Assembly (NCBI GenBank): GCA_030652715.1
Contig: JAUSQB010000087.1
Coordinates: 1-6,959 of the forward strand
Direction: 5' to 3'
Length of the DNA stretch: 6,959 nt
Source: Rugosibacter sp.
Lineage (GTDB): Bacteria > Pseudomonadota > Gammaproteobacteria > Burkholderiales > Rhodocyclaceae
Of this stretch, positions 1 through 6,959 are shown piece after piece. The translations under genes and the position numbers were made by a program. The notes below the pieces were generated by a model. It made no database searches and had not been told where the DNA came from. It saw nothing but the letters and a program-made list of their open reading frames with translations. How positions within the stretch are numbered: the first letter of the stretch is position 1; every line of letters starts with the position of its first letter.

Positions 1-810
1 GTGACCTGGCAGATGGTGGAAAATTTCCTGGTCGGCAGCGCGGCGATCAACGTGCTGGCGCGGCAAGCCAACGCGCAGCTAGTCATTGCGGATGCAGGGG
101 TCGCACACGCGTTTGGCAAGCGTGCTGGATTGCTTGATGTAAAAGTCGGCGCTGACGGGACGGCGAATTACCTTGAGGGTGCGGCCATGACTGCCGACCA
201 ATGCGCTCAAGCGATGCAGCACGGTGTCGATATCGTCTCAAACCTGGCTGCAACGGGTTGCAACACGCTGGGTTTTGGCGAAATGGGCATCGGCAATACG
301 GCATCTGCTTCCTTGCTCACGCATTGCCTGACTGGCCTGCCTTTGGCTGATGTCATTGGTCGCGGCACCGGGCTGGATGACGCGGGACTGGCAAAGAAGC
401 ACACTCTACTGACTCAAGCATTGGCTCACTGGCCGGAACGAAACGATGCGCCGCTAGATGTGCTGGCGCGGTTTGGCGGTTTTGAAATCGCATTGCTTAG
501 CGGTGCCATGCTGGCAGCGGCCAAAGCGGGCATGGTACTCGTGATCGATGGCTTTATCGTCACGAGTGCCCTGCTCGTGGCAGTAAAAATCGCACCAGAG
601 ATTCTCGACTATTGCGTGTTCTCGCATTGCTCGAGTGAAACCGGGCACCGGCTGCAACTCGCCTGGCTAAAGGGCGAAGCACTGCTTGATCTGGGCATGC
701 GTTTGGGCGAAGGCACGGGTGCTGCCCTGGCTTTACCGTTACTTAACGCGGCCTGCGCTTTTGTAAATGAGATGGCGAGCTTTGATTCAGCGGGCGTAAG
801 CCAAGCCTGA
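1..810 (+). CDS. cobT: CobT, nicotinate-nucleotide--dimethylbenzimidazole phosphoribosyltransferase (5' end outside window)
   Basis: CobT transfers the phosphoribosyl group of nicotinate mononucleotide to 5,6-dimethylbenzimidazole, giving alpha-ribazole-5'-phosphate for the lower ligand of cobalamin; it is cytoplasmic. The 269 visible codons cover the C-terminal three quarters of a family of about 350 residues. The GTG at position 1 is almost certainly an internal Val: the following [19 protein letters not shown] is an internal family segment, so the true start lies upstream. Family motifs in order (visible numbering) are GEMGIGNT (93-100), GRGTGLDD (120-127), [10 protein letters not shown] (159-168), DGFIVTSAL (183-191), [10 protein letters not shown] (207-216) and [13 protein letters not shown] (236-248). 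Glu237 in the last motif matches the catalytic glutamate known from Salmonella CobT. The frame is intact. The stop TGA shares its last base with the ATG of cobS, implying translational coupling. Confidence 0.95.
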   Translation: MTWQMVENFLVGSAAINVLARQANAQLVIADAGVAHAFGKRAGLLDVKVGADGTANYLEGAAMTADQCAQAMQHGVDIVSNLAATGCNTLGFGEMGIGNTASASLLTHCLTGLPLADVIGRGTGLDDAGLAKKHTLLTQALAHWPERNDAPLDVLARFGGFEIALLSGAMLAAAKAGMVLVIDGFIVTSALLVAVKIAPEILDYCVFSHCSSETGHRLQLAWLKGEALLDLGMRLGEGTGAALALPLLNAACAFVNEMASFDSAGVSQA

Positions 811-833
811 TGTTTTTAAAAATGTTTATAAAA
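810..833 (+). repeat. 12-bp near-perfect tandem duplication at the cobS start
   Basis: ATGTTTTTAAAA (810-821) is followed directly by ATGTTTATAAAA (822-833), 11 of 12 bases identical. Each copy starts with an in-frame ATG, giving the N-terminus MFLK-MFIK. The patch is very A+T-rich compared with the surrounding coding sequence. It may reflect slippage or duplication that moved the cobS start upstream onto the cobT stop codon. The repeat itself is read directly; the history is inferred. Confidence 0.75.
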
Positions 834-1601
834 ATCCGCACGCAACTGATCTATTTTTTCGCGGCGTTGCGTTTTTTTACTCGCTTGCCGACTCCAGCTT
901 GGGTAGGTCATAGTCAGGATCAACTCAACCATGCTGCACGTTATTTTCCGCTGGTGGGCATACTGGTTGGCCTCATAGCGGCCGCCGTGACACTTGTCGC
1001 GGCGCTGGTGCTGCCGGTCTCTGTTGCCCTTGTGCTCGGCATGGCAACGAGTATTTTAGCTACCGGCGCCTTTCATGAAGACGGCTTTGCCGATACCTGC
1101 GATGGCTTTGGTGGTGGCTGGGATAAAGCGCAAGTGCTCACCATCATGAAAGATTCACGTGTCGGCAGTTATGCGACCATCGGCGTGGCGTTGCTGCTTC
1201 TGGCGAAATGGAATGTACTGTTTGAGATAGCTGCCAGATTTGACATGACAATGCTGGGTCTGACTTTGATTGCCGCGCACGCCGTATCGCGGCTGGCGGC
1301 CACCAGTTTAATTTTCACACTGGATTATGTGCGCGAAGATGCCACAGCAAAAGGCAAGCCGCTGGCAGTGCGCATGGCACCTCATGAGCTGGCCATTGCC
1401 GCATTCACTGGCTTGGCCCCCTGCGTACTGCTACCTGCAAGCAATCTGCTGGTAGCGCTTCTCGCCGTGGCTTTATGCACCTGGCTTGCCGCACGCTATT
1501 TTATCCGTCGCATCGGCGGCTACACAGGCGATTGCCTCGGCGCAACCCAACAAATTACCGAACTGGCATTTTACCTGGGGCTCTTATGCAGCTTTACCTG
1601 A
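810..1601 (+). CDS. cobS: CobS, adenosylcobinamide-GDP ribazoletransferase
   Basis: CobS is the integral membrane cobalamin synthase that joins adenosylcobinamide-GDP to alpha-ribazole or its phosphate and releases GMP. The 263-residue product has normal family length and several hydrophobic segments (about 48-85, 121-170 and 195-232). The family signature [18 protein letters not shown] lies at 86-103; its acidic residues are expected to bind metal. KDSRVGSYA follows at 114-122, and the conserved C-terminal [16 protein letters not shown] at 236-251. The first ATG (810) overlaps the cobT stop as TGATG, which favours coupling. A second in-frame ATG at 822 (Met5) is an alternative, because the first 12 bases are nearly duplicated. 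Neither start has a strong Shine-Dalgarno sequence. The gene's 3' end overlaps cobC by 16 bp. Confidence 0.95.
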   Translation: MFLKMFIKIRTQLIYFFAALRFFTRLPTPAWVGHSQDQLNHAARYFPLVGILVGLIAAAVTLVAALVLPVSVALVLGMATSILATGAFHEDGFADTCDGFGGGWDKAQVLTIMKDSRVGSYATIGVALLLLAKWNVLFEIAARFDMTMLGLTLIAAHAVSRLAATSLIFTLDYVREDATAKGKPLAVRMAPHELAIAAFTGLAPCVLLPASNLLVALLAVALCTWLAARYFIRRIGGYTGDCLGATQQITELAFYLGLLCSFT

Positions 1602-2140
1602 TTCGCCACCCGCCACCATTGGTAACTGAGGGTATCTGCTATGGCGCAACGGATTTACCCTTGCGCGACGACCCGGCAGCAATCGCCCGTATTATCCAGA
1701 CGCAACTGCCACCGGGCTTGACGCTTTTTACCAGTCCCTTGATGCGGTGCCGCCTGTTAGCTGAAGCATTACATCCGGCCCCCCTGTGCGACCCACGCCT
1801 GCAGGAATTAAATTTTGGTGATTGGGAAATGCAAGCGTGGGAAGCACTGGACCGAGCCGCAATCAACGCCTGGGCCGAAAATCCTGCTAGCTATACGCCA
1901 CCGCAAGGCGAATCCGTCAATGAACTGCAAGCGCGGGTGCATGATTTCCTGGCTGAACAATACGCTCGAAAAACCACGCATGCGGCGCTGGTGACACATG
2001 CAGGCGTGATGAAAGTGATGGTCGGGCTAGCTCGCAGGCTGGCACCTGCAGAATGGATGAGGCTGAAATTCAGCTTTGGCAGCGTGGTACGCGTACAGAT
2101 AACCGCTGCCATGATGAACGACCCTCTATTCCGGCGCTGA
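1586..2140 (+). CDS. cobC: CobC-like alpha-ribazole phosphatase (histidine phosphatase superfamily)
   Basis: This protein probably removes the 5'-phosphate of alpha-ribazole-5'-phosphate or of adenosylcobalamin-5'-phosphate, the last step of nucleotide-loop assembly. The 184-residue protein shows the histidine phosphatase pattern: LIRH at 5-8, where His8 would be the phosphorylated residue; SPLMRC at 50-55 with the second Arg; [10 protein letters not shown] at 72-81 with an acidic residue near the active site; GES at 108-110; and VTHAG at 136-140 with the second catalytic His138. The start ATG at 1586 was chosen because the family begins directly with MxLYLIRH. A GGGG stretch at 1577-1580 gives a plausible ribosome site. 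A longer in-frame start at 1475 would add 37 residues that are only a shadow of cobS. RHPPP replaces the commoner RHG, which is not unusual in betaproteobacterial CobC as I recall. Position after cobT and cobS supports CobC over a generic phosphoglycerate mutase-like enzyme. Confidence 0.88.
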   Translation: MQLYLIRHPPPLVTEGICYGATDLPLRDDPAAIARIIQTQLPPGLTLFTSPLMRCRLLAEALHPAPLCDPRLQELNFGDWEMQAWEALDRAAINAWAENPASYTPPQGESVNELQARVHDFLAEQYARKTTHAALVTHAGVMKVMVGLARRLAPAEWMRLKFSFGSVVRVQITAAMMNDPLFRR

Positions 2141-2689
2141 CCAAGCCCCGCTGGTGATTTTCTCTGCCCACATCAGGGCGGTGATGGTTTTAGCATCGGT
2201 AATTTCACCATCACGCACCGCCAGCGAAGCATCTGCGACGCTCATCTCGATCACTTCCAGAAACTCGCCATGGTCGCGCTCGTGGCCAACATACACCAGA
2301 CCTTGGGCCCAGAATATTTCAATATTCTCGTTAGAATAGCCAATGCAGGGATGCGTCACACCCAGGTGGTGCCACACTTTGGCCTGATAGCCGGTTTCTT
2401 CGCGCAGCTCGCGTCGAGCGGTATCCAGCGGGTGTTCATTGGAGTCGATTTTGCCAGCAGGCAGTTCAATAAACACACGGTGCAGCGCATACCGGTATTG
2501 CCGTTCAAATAATAAGTGTCCGTTATCCAGCAAAGCCAAAATCACCACGGCACCGGGATGTTCTACCCATTCGCGCACCGCTGTATTGCCATCGGGCAAA
2601 CGCACTTCATCGCGCCGCACATGCAACAGCTTGCCGTCAAAAACAGGCTCGCTCGAAAGGGTGTGTTCAATCAGCTTGGCATCATCCAT
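2126..2689 (-). CDS. nudF: Nudix hydrolase, probable ADP-ribose pyrophosphatase
   Basis: This cytoplasmic Nudix enzyme probably splits ADP-ribose into AMP and ribose-5-phosphate, clearing a product of NAD breakdown. The Nudix box is complete at residues 79-101: G79, E85, then R93-E94-L95-R96-E97-E98-T99-G100-Y101, matching GX5EX7REUXEEXGU with the metal-binding glutamates present. Upstream, WVEHPGAVVI (41-50) and FERQYRYALHRVFIELPAG (61-79) are typical of the ADP-ribose pyrophosphatase branch. At 187 residues it is slightly shorter than E. coli NudF (about 209). ATG at 2689 is the first possible start after an in-frame TAG upstream; its ribosome site is weak. It lies 62 bp after nuoN on the same strand and may be the last gene of the nuo transcript. 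Substrate within the Nudix family is inferred, so another nucleoside diphosphate sugar is possible. Confidence 0.88.
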   Translation of the reverse strand: MDDAKLIEHTLSSEPVFDGKLLHVRRDEVRLPDGNTAVREWVEHPGAVVILALLDNGHLLFERQYRYALHRVFIELPAGKIDSNEHPLDTARRELREETGYQAKVWHHLGVTHPCIGYSNENIEIFWAQGLVYVGHERDHGEFLEVIEMSVADASLAVRDGEITDAKTITALMWAEKITSGAWSAPE

Positions 2690-2751
2690 AGTGGTCGGGG
2701 ATGCAGCGAGATAACCAGCGACGAGGTAACTTAACTAACTGCGCCCATCAA

Positions 2752-4233
2752 TTATAGCGAGTGCAATAAAACAGCCGTGCAAACAGCAATAACAGTATCC
2801 GGAAATAGCCCAAACGCCGCAACCGCCATGCCATTCAGCGATAGCAATAGCCGAAAGACCGGTGTCGCTCTCAATGGTGCAGAATCTACTGCATCGTCAA
2901 AGTACATTAACTTGATGACGCGCAGATAATAAAAAGCCCCTATCAGAGAAAACATGACAGCGACAACAGCAATAGCGGCATAGCCTGCCTTGATAGCCGC
3001 CGTCAACACGGCAAATTTGGCAAAAAATCCGATAAAGAAAGGAATCCCCGCCATCGACAACATAAAGATCAACATCATTGCGGCAAACCATGGGCTGCGC
3101 TGATTGAGCCCTTTGAAGTCATCCAGCTGTTCTGCTTCATGGCCGACACGAGAGAGCAACAATATCATGCCGAATGAACCCAGTGACATAAGCACATAGG
3201 CTACGGTGTAATACAACGCCGAGCTATAAGCGTTAATCGCCGTGAAAGGATCAATTTCCTTGCCGATAACACCTGAAGTCAAGCCCAGTAGCATGAACCC
3301 CATGTGCGAGATAGCTGAATACGCCAGCATACGCTTGATATTTTTCTGTGCAATAGCCGCCAGATTGCCAAGACCAATAGAAAGTACTGCCATGATCAGC
3401 AGCATTTGCTGCCATTCGACAGCAAGAGAAAATAATGCGTAAACCAATAACCGCAACGCCATGGCGAAGGCTGCAAGCTTAGGCGCTGAGCCAATCAGCA
3501 TGGTAACTACGGTGGGTGCGCCGTGATAAACATCCGGGACCCACATGTGAAATGGTACTACACCCAGCTTGAAGGCCACGCCGGCTACGATAAATACCAG
3601 ACCAAACACCAACACCGTTTTATCAGCTTGCCCTTGATATAAAACCTGGGATATAGCAGCGATATCAAGATTACCCGTTGCACCGTAAATCATCGACATA
3701 CCATACAACAGCAAACCGGAAGCCAAGGCGCCTAATACAAAATACTTCATCGCTGCCTCAGTTGCTCGCGCAGAGTCTCGGTCAATGGCTACCAGCGCGT
3801 AAAGAGCAAGCGACATAAGTTCCAGGCCAAGATAAAGCGTCAAAAGATTGGCCGCAGAAATCATTACCATCATGCCTAACGTGGCATAGAGAACCAAGAG
3901 ATAAAACTCGCCTTTATCCAGACCACGATCGACCAGATATTGCCTGCCATAGATCAGCACCATGATGACAGATAGATAGGTCATCAGCTTGAGAAAATCC
4001 CCTAGCAGATCATCCACAAACAGGTTGCTTAGCGTAAGTGAGGTCTGTCCGTCGGCTGTTACCACAGTAATGGCGGCACAGCCAAACAGGGTAAGGATCG
4101 TCAGGACGGAAGCAACCCAGCGCTGGGTTGCGCTAAAAATCAAATCGGCAAACAAGATAACGAACGACATCGTCAAGAGAAATATCTCTGGCGCAACCGG
4201 GTAAAAATCAGGTATCACGAAATTATTCAGCAT
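2752..4233 (-). CDS. nuoN: NADH-quinone oxidoreductase subunit N (NuoN)
   Basis: NuoN is one of three antiporter-like subunits in the membrane arm of complex I and lies closest to the hydrophilic arm of the three. It carries one of the proposed proton channels. The 493-residue product has the normal length and about 14 hydrophobic segments. Channel residues are in place: Glu138 in [11 protein letters not shown] (TM5), Lys222 in [14 protein letters not shown] (TM7), Lys252 in SAPKLAAF (TM8) and Lys406 in GFFAKF (TM12). By alignment with E. coli these correspond to E133, K217, K247 and K395. The segment around 300-313 ([13 protein letters not shown]) is the usual TM10 motif. The gene ends in TAA, showing that TAA acts as a stop in this genome. 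It follows nuoM after 78 bp, and only a weak GAG-type ribosome site precedes the ATG. Confidence 0.97.
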   Translation of the reverse strand: MLNNFVIPDFYPVAPEIFLLTMSFVILFADLIFSATQRWVASVLTILTLFGCAAITVVTADGQTSLTLSNLFVDDLLGDFLKLMTYLSVIMVLIYGRQYLVDRGLDKGEFYLLVLYATLGMMVMISAANLLTLYLGLELMSLALYALVAIDRDSARATEAAMKYFVLGALASGLLLYGMSMIYGATGNLDIAAISQVLYQGQADKTVLVFGLVFIVAGVAFKLGVVPFHMWVPDVYHGAPTVVTMLIGSAPKLAAFAMALRLLVYALFSLAVEWQQMLLIMAVLSIGLGNLAAIAQKNIKRMLAYSAISHMGFMLLGLTSGVIGKEIDPFTAINAYSSALYYTVAYVLMSLGSFGMILLLSRVGHEAEQLDDFKGLNQRSPWFAAMMLIFMLSMAGIPFFIGFFAKFAVLTAAIKAGYAAIAVVAVMFSLIGAFYYLRVIKLMYFDDAVDSAPLRATPVFRLLLSLNGMAVAAFGLFPDTVIAVCTAVLLHSL

Positions 4234-4311
4234 CAGATATCTCGGTTTCTCGTGCGTTTATTTGCATGGCTTGCATTCATTTTCATTAAGTTGCGGCATG
4301 TTTTTCTCGGA
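4234..4311 (-). other. 78-bp nuoM-nuoN spacer with two micro-ORFs
   Basis: The gap is A+T-rich and large compared with the 8-bp nuoL-nuoM gap. No hairpin terminator is evident. It holds two tiny frames on the transcribed strand. One is 13 codons (4299 to 4258, MPQLNENECKPCK), with GAGAAA placed 6 bases before its ATG. The other is 17 codons (4286 to 4233, [17 protein letters not shown]), whose TGA overlaps the nuoN ATG as TGATG. Either could be chance at this length. Coupling of the second to nuoN is a possible role, but it has no good ribosome site of its own. Confidence 0.3.
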
Positions 4312-5787
4312 TCACAGCTTACTTGCTGCAACATGCTTCAACAGATTATCGACAGAGGCATGCATTACCTCAGTGAACGGATACGGATACAGACCCATCG
4401 CCAGAACGCAAACGGCCAGCAACGCAAGAATCAAGAACTCACGAAACCCAATGTCAGATAAATCCGCCACGTGGGGGTTGGTAATCGGGCCGAAAACCAC
4501 GCGCTTGTACATCCATAAAGTGTATGCCGCACCAAGAACAAGGGTAACAGCAGCGGCCATGCCGACCCAAAAGTTAAACTTCACCGCACCTAAAATCACC
4601 ATGAACTCACCGACAAAGCCTGATGTAGCTGGCAAGCCGACATTCGCCATGGAGAACAGCATAAAGAAGGCAGCAAACCTGGGCATGGTATTAACGACGC
4701 CGCCGTAATCCGCAATCTGTCGCGAATGCATGCGGTCATACATGATGCCAATGCACAAGAACATCGCGGCAGAAATAAAGCCATGCGAAATCATTTGCAC
4801 CAGCGAACCCTCAATGCCTAGCGGACTGAAGATAAAAAAACCGAGGGTGACAAATCCCATATGCGAGATGGAAGAGTACGCCACCAGCTTTTTCATGTCA
4901 GTCTGAACCAGTGCGACAAAACCAATGTATATCACGGCGGTAAGTGACAAAGCGATCATGAGGGGTGCCAGGTAGTGGCTGGCATCCGGTGCAATGGGAA
5001 GCGAAAAGCGCACAAAACCATAAGCGCCAAGTTTCAATGCAATCGCCGCCAGAACCACCGAGCCGCCGGTCGGTGCCTCAACGTGGGCGTCCGGTAGCCA
5101 GGTATGCACCGGCCACATTGGCACCTTGACGGCAAATGACACCAAAAATGCAATAAAAATCAGAATTTGCGGCGTCATCCCCAATGGCAACTGATGCCAG
5201 TCAAGAATATTTGCACTTCCGCCTGAGGCCAAAAATAGCCAGATCAAAGCCACCAGCATGAGCAAAGAACCTAGCAGCGTATAGAGGAAGAATTTGATCG
5301 CGGCGTAAACACGCTTGGGGCCACCCCATACGCCAATGATGAGATACATCGGAATGAGGGACGCTTCAAAAAATACATAAAACAGTATCCCGTCCAGCGC
5401 ACTGAAAATCCCATTCATCAATCCCGACATAATCAAAAAAGCAGCCATGTACTGAGCTTGCTTCTTTTCGATTACCTTCCATCCGGCCAAAACCACTATG
5501 ACCGTAATGAAACTGTTCAGCAAAACAAAGGGCATGGAAATGCCATCAACACCCAACAGGTACTGCAGGTTGAAACGCGGCACCCAAGGGATCTGTTCAA
5601 CAAACTGCATGCCCGCCTGGGTTGTGTCAAACCCGATGTACAGTGGCAAGGTTACGGCAAACCCGGCCAGCGCCACAGTCAGCGCCAGCCAGCGCACCAG
5701 AAAACGACGCTCCGACCCGAGCAAAAGCACGGGAATAGCGCCCAGAATGGGAACCCAAATGGCAAGACTTAAAAAATTCGCATTCAT
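4312..5787 (-). CDS. nuoM: NADH-quinone oxidoreductase subunit M (NuoM)
   Basis: NuoM is the middle antiporter-like, proton-translocating subunit of the complex I membrane arm, between NuoN and NuoL. The 491-residue product has family length with about 14 hydrophobic segments. Key residues are visible: Glu141 in YVFFEASLIPMY (TM5, E. coli E144), Lys221 in FAVKVPMWPVHTWLPDAH (TM7, K234), Lys252 in ALKLGAYG (TM8, K265), His309 in SSISHMGF (TM10) and Glu394 in SGFVGEF (TM12, E407). The motif HVEAPTGGSVVLA (235-247) is also typical. The ATG at 5787 follows the nuoL stop by 8 bases, with a weak AAGTAAG ribosome site, so coupling to nuoL translation is likely. If nuoL translation ends early at 6113, coupling to nuoM could be weakened. 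No internal damage is seen. Confidence 0.97.
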   Translation of the reverse strand: MNANFLSLAIWVPILGAIPVLLLGSERRFLVRWLALTVALAGFAVTLPLYIGFDTTQAGMQFVEQIPWVPRFNLQYLLGVDGISMPFVLLNSFITVIVVLAGWKVIEKKQAQYMAAFLIMSGLMNGIFSALDGILFYVFFEASLIPMYLIIGVWGGPKRVYAAIKFFLYTLLGSLLMLVALIWLFLASGGSANILDWHQLPLGMTPQILIFIAFLVSFAVKVPMWPVHTWLPDAHVEAPTGGSVVLAAIALKLGAYGFVRFSLPIAPDASHYLAPLMIALSLTAVIYIGFVALVQTDMKKLVAYSSISHMGFVTLGFFIFSPLGIEGSLVQMISHGFISAAMFLCIGIMYDRMHSRQIADYGGVVNTMPRFAAFFMLFSMANVGLPATSGFVGEFMVILGAVKFNFWVGMAAAVTLVLGAAYTLWMYKRVVFGPITNPHVADLSDIGFREFLILALLAVCVLAMGLYPYPFTEVMHASVDNLLKHVAASKL

Positions 5788-5795
5788 CTTACTTG

Positions 5796-6068
5796 TCAGA
5801 TCCGGTTAAACCAATAAGTTAAAAATGCAGCCACGCCCAAAATCATGCCAAAAGCATATTGATAAATATACCCTGTCTGCAGCTTCTTCACGAGACCGGC
5901 AAACCAGCCGACGACATGTGCAGAGCCATTCACCATGAAACCGTCAATCAGCGCTTGATCGCCGCCCTTCCACAAACCGCGCCCTAATAACCTTGCGCCG
6001 CCAGCGAAAACTACTGCATTGAATTTGTCAAAATAGTATTTATTATCCAATAGCGTGTAGAGCGGCAT
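5796..6068 (-). CDS. nuoL: NuoL C-terminal segment (lateral helix and last TM), separated from the main ORF by an in-frame stop
   Basis: These 90 codons encode the normal end of NuoL. NKYYFDKFN (residues 9-17) and the amphipathic stretch to about residue 65, including LIDGFMVNGSAHVVGWFAGL (40-59), form the lateral helix HL that braces NuoM and NuoN in known complex I structures. QTGYIYQYAFGMILGVAAF (65-83) is the anchoring last helix. The segment is in the same frame as the upstream nuoL ORF, and the 14 codons between the stop and this ATG (HTRPDIPAAIQKAT) still look like NuoL. Homology therefore runs unbroken from 6959 to 5796 except for one codon. The ATG at 6068 has no recognisable ribosome site, so separate translation is doubtful. 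It is best read as part of one interrupted gene, made by readthrough, or not made at all. Confidence 0.8.
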   Translation of the reverse strand: MPLYTLLDNKYYFDKFNAVVFAGGARLLGRGLWKGGDQALIDGFMVNGSAHVVGWFAGLVKKLQTGYIYQYAFGMILGVAAFLTYWFNRI

Positions 6069-6110
6069 GGTCGCTTTTTGTATCGCCGCAGGAATATCCG
6101 GGCGCGTGTG

Positions 6111-6113
6111 TTA
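6111..6113 (-). other. nuoL: In-frame TAA interrupting nuoL
   Basis: On the minus strand the codons run GGG TGG TTA TTT TAA CAC ACG CGC CCG GAT, that is GWLF-stop-HTRPD. Relatives as I recall them read about AWYFYLKRPD here, so the stop sits where Tyr (TAT or TAC) is expected; one third-position substitution would explain it. The frame is the same before and after, so this is not an indel. TAA ends nuoN normally, so a changed genetic code is unlikely. Confidence 0.85.
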
Positions 6114-6959
6114 AAATAACCACCCCAAGGCCACGCCACACACGGCAAGGAGGAATGGCAAAGTAGTCAGCCCGTGCAGTGCCATGGCAAACGCACCATG
6201 AAACTCTTCAGCCAGATGTGCCATAGGTGGATGCTTTACCGCATCAATCAGGATGGCAGAACCAAACCAGTCACCAAATAACATGGGCTGAATAGTGAAG
6301 TAGCCAATGGCTACAGACGGAATTGCCAGCAATACCAGCGGCAGTGTGACTACCCAGGGTGACTCATGTGGTTTATCGCCATCGTGACCGTGATCATGAT
6401 GCTCGTCGTGCGGCACCTGATCGTAGCGTTCTTTGCCGTGAAAAACGAGAAAGTACATGCGGAAGGAATAAAACGCGGTAACAAAAACACCTGCTACAAC
6501 CGCGAAATATGCAAAGCTGGAGCCCCATAAGTGGGACGCTTGTACCGCTTCGATAATCGAGTCTTTCGAGTAGAAGCCGGACAAAAACGGAAAACCGATC
6601 AGAGCCAAGGAACCAAGCAGTGACGTAATCCAGGTAATCGGCATGTACTTGCGCAAACCACCCATGTAACGGATGTCCTGATTATGGTGGCAGCCCATAA
6701 TCACCGAGCCTGCACCGAGGAATAGCAAGGCTTTGAAAAAGGCATGCGTCATCAGATGGAACACGGCAATCGGATAAGCCGAAACACCTAGCGCAACTGT
6801 CATGTAGCCCAGTTGGGAGAGGGTCGAATAGGCCACCACACGCTTGATGTCGTTCTGGATAATCCCTAGAAAGCCCATGAACAAGGCGGTGATCGCACCG
6901 ATCACCAGCACAAAGGACAGTGCGGTGTCCGACAACTCAAACAAGGGTGACATGCGGGT
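6111..6959 (-). CDS. nuoL: NADH-quinone oxidoreductase subunit L (NuoL), 5' end outside window and C-terminus cut off by in-frame TAA
   Basis: NuoL is the distal antiporter-like, proton-pumping subunit of the complex I membrane arm. The visible 282 codons run to the window edge; the ATG at 6953 is internal and about half of the protein lies outside. Numbered from that Met, conserved segments are KRVVAYSTLSQLGY (37-50), FHLMTHAFFKALLFLGAGS (65-83, with channel His and Lys74, near E. coli K342) and FLSGFYSKDSI (123-133, TM12 Lys130-Asp131, near E. coli K399-D400). A His-rich loop lies at 182-196 and a hydrophobic helix at about 264-280, corresponding to TM15. The frame then meets TAA at 6111-6113. 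The product would lack the lateral helix and the final membrane helix, which continue in the same frame down to 5796. A normal gene would therefore span 5796 to beyond 6959. Probable states are strain-specific nonsense mutation, readthrough, or base error. Confidence 0.93.
   Translation of the reverse strand, partial: TRMSPLFELSDTALSFVLVIGAITALFMGFLGIIQNDIKRVVAYSTLSQLGYMTVALGVSAYPIAVFHLMTHAFFKALLFLGAGSVIMGCHHNQDIRYMGGLRKYMPITWITSLLGSLALIGFPFLSGFYSKDSIIEAVQASHLWGSSFAYFAVVAGVFVTAFYSFRMYFLVFHGKERYDQVPHDEHHDHGHDGDKPHESPWVVTLPLVLLAIPSVAIGYFTIQPMLFGDWFGSAILIDAVKHPPMAHLAEEFHGAFAMALHGLTTLPFLLAVCGVALGWLF

Noticed and set aside
1475..1585. 37-codon N-terminal extension of cobC inside cobS
   Set aside because: The extension is Arg- and Pro-rich shadow translation of cobS; the family starts at MQLYLIRH and a GGGG ribosome site precedes the ATG at 1586.
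1592..1618. RHPPP in CobC in place of RHG as a sign of an inactive enzyme
   Set aside because: The catalytic Arg7, His8, Arg54 and His138 are all present, and Pro after the His is familiar in betaproteobacterial CobC.
2751..2756. Perfect minus-strand TATAAT at the nuoN stop, a possible nudF promoter
   Set aside because: No -35 match is found at 16-18 bp upstream, there is no extended -10 TG, and it overlaps the coding end of nuoN; probably chance.
4262..4708. 148-codon + strand ORF opposite the nuoM 3' end
   Set aside because: It lies antisense to well-conserved nuoM codons, has no recognisable domain or ribosome site, and its composition fits a shadow frame.
5458..5809. Two overlapping + strand ORFs of about 100 codons opposite the nuoM 5' end
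   Set aside because: They are antisense to conserved NuoM coding sequence, overlap each other in different frames, and resemble no family I know.
6111..6113. TAA recoded as a sense codon across the genome
   Set aside because: nuoN ends in TAA at the expected family length, with a second in-frame TAA shortly after, and no other gene here has an internal TAA.

Overview
The window looks like ordinary chromosomal DNA from a betaproteobacterium with moderate G+C content. The protein sequences and the order nuoL-nuoM-nuoN-nudix suggest the Nitrosomonadales side (Gallionella, Nitrosomonas or methylophile relatives). No DUF2818-type gene follows nuoN, as I would expect in many Burkholderiales. This placement comes from reading the sequence and from family knowledge, not from a search. 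No mobile element, CRISPR array, rRNA or tRNA was seen.

Left part, + strand (1-2140): a tightly overlapping cobT-cobS-cobC cluster for the nucleotide-loop (lower-ligand) end of cobalamin synthesis. CobT, cut at its 5' end by the window edge, makes alpha-ribazole-5'-phosphate. CobS joins it to adenosylcobinamide-GDP. CobC, a histidine phosphatase, removes the phosphate. cobT and cobS overlap by 1 base and cobS and cobC by 16 bases, so they very likely form one operon.

Right part, - strand (6959 down to 2126): the distal end of a complex I operon, read as nuoL (5' end outside the window), nuoM and nuoN, followed by a Nudix ADP-ribose pyrophosphatase (nudF). NuoL, NuoM and NuoN are the three antiporter-like proton-pumping subunits of the membrane arm. 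nudF and cobC converge and their coding ends overlap by 15 bp, with no terminator visible between them.

The standout is nuoL. Its reading frame is interrupted by one in-frame TAA at 6111-6113, exactly where relatives appear to carry an aromatic residue just after transmembrane helix 15. The same frame then continues with a well-preserved NuoL C-terminus (lateral helix and last transmembrane helix) to a normal stop at 5796. Either complex I is damaged or assembled unusually in this strain, or the stop is read through, or the base is a sequencing error. Smaller points of interest are a 12-bp tandem duplication that creates two start codons for cobS, and a 78-bp nuoM-nuoN gap holding two very short reading frames. 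I found no convincing new multi-gene system here.
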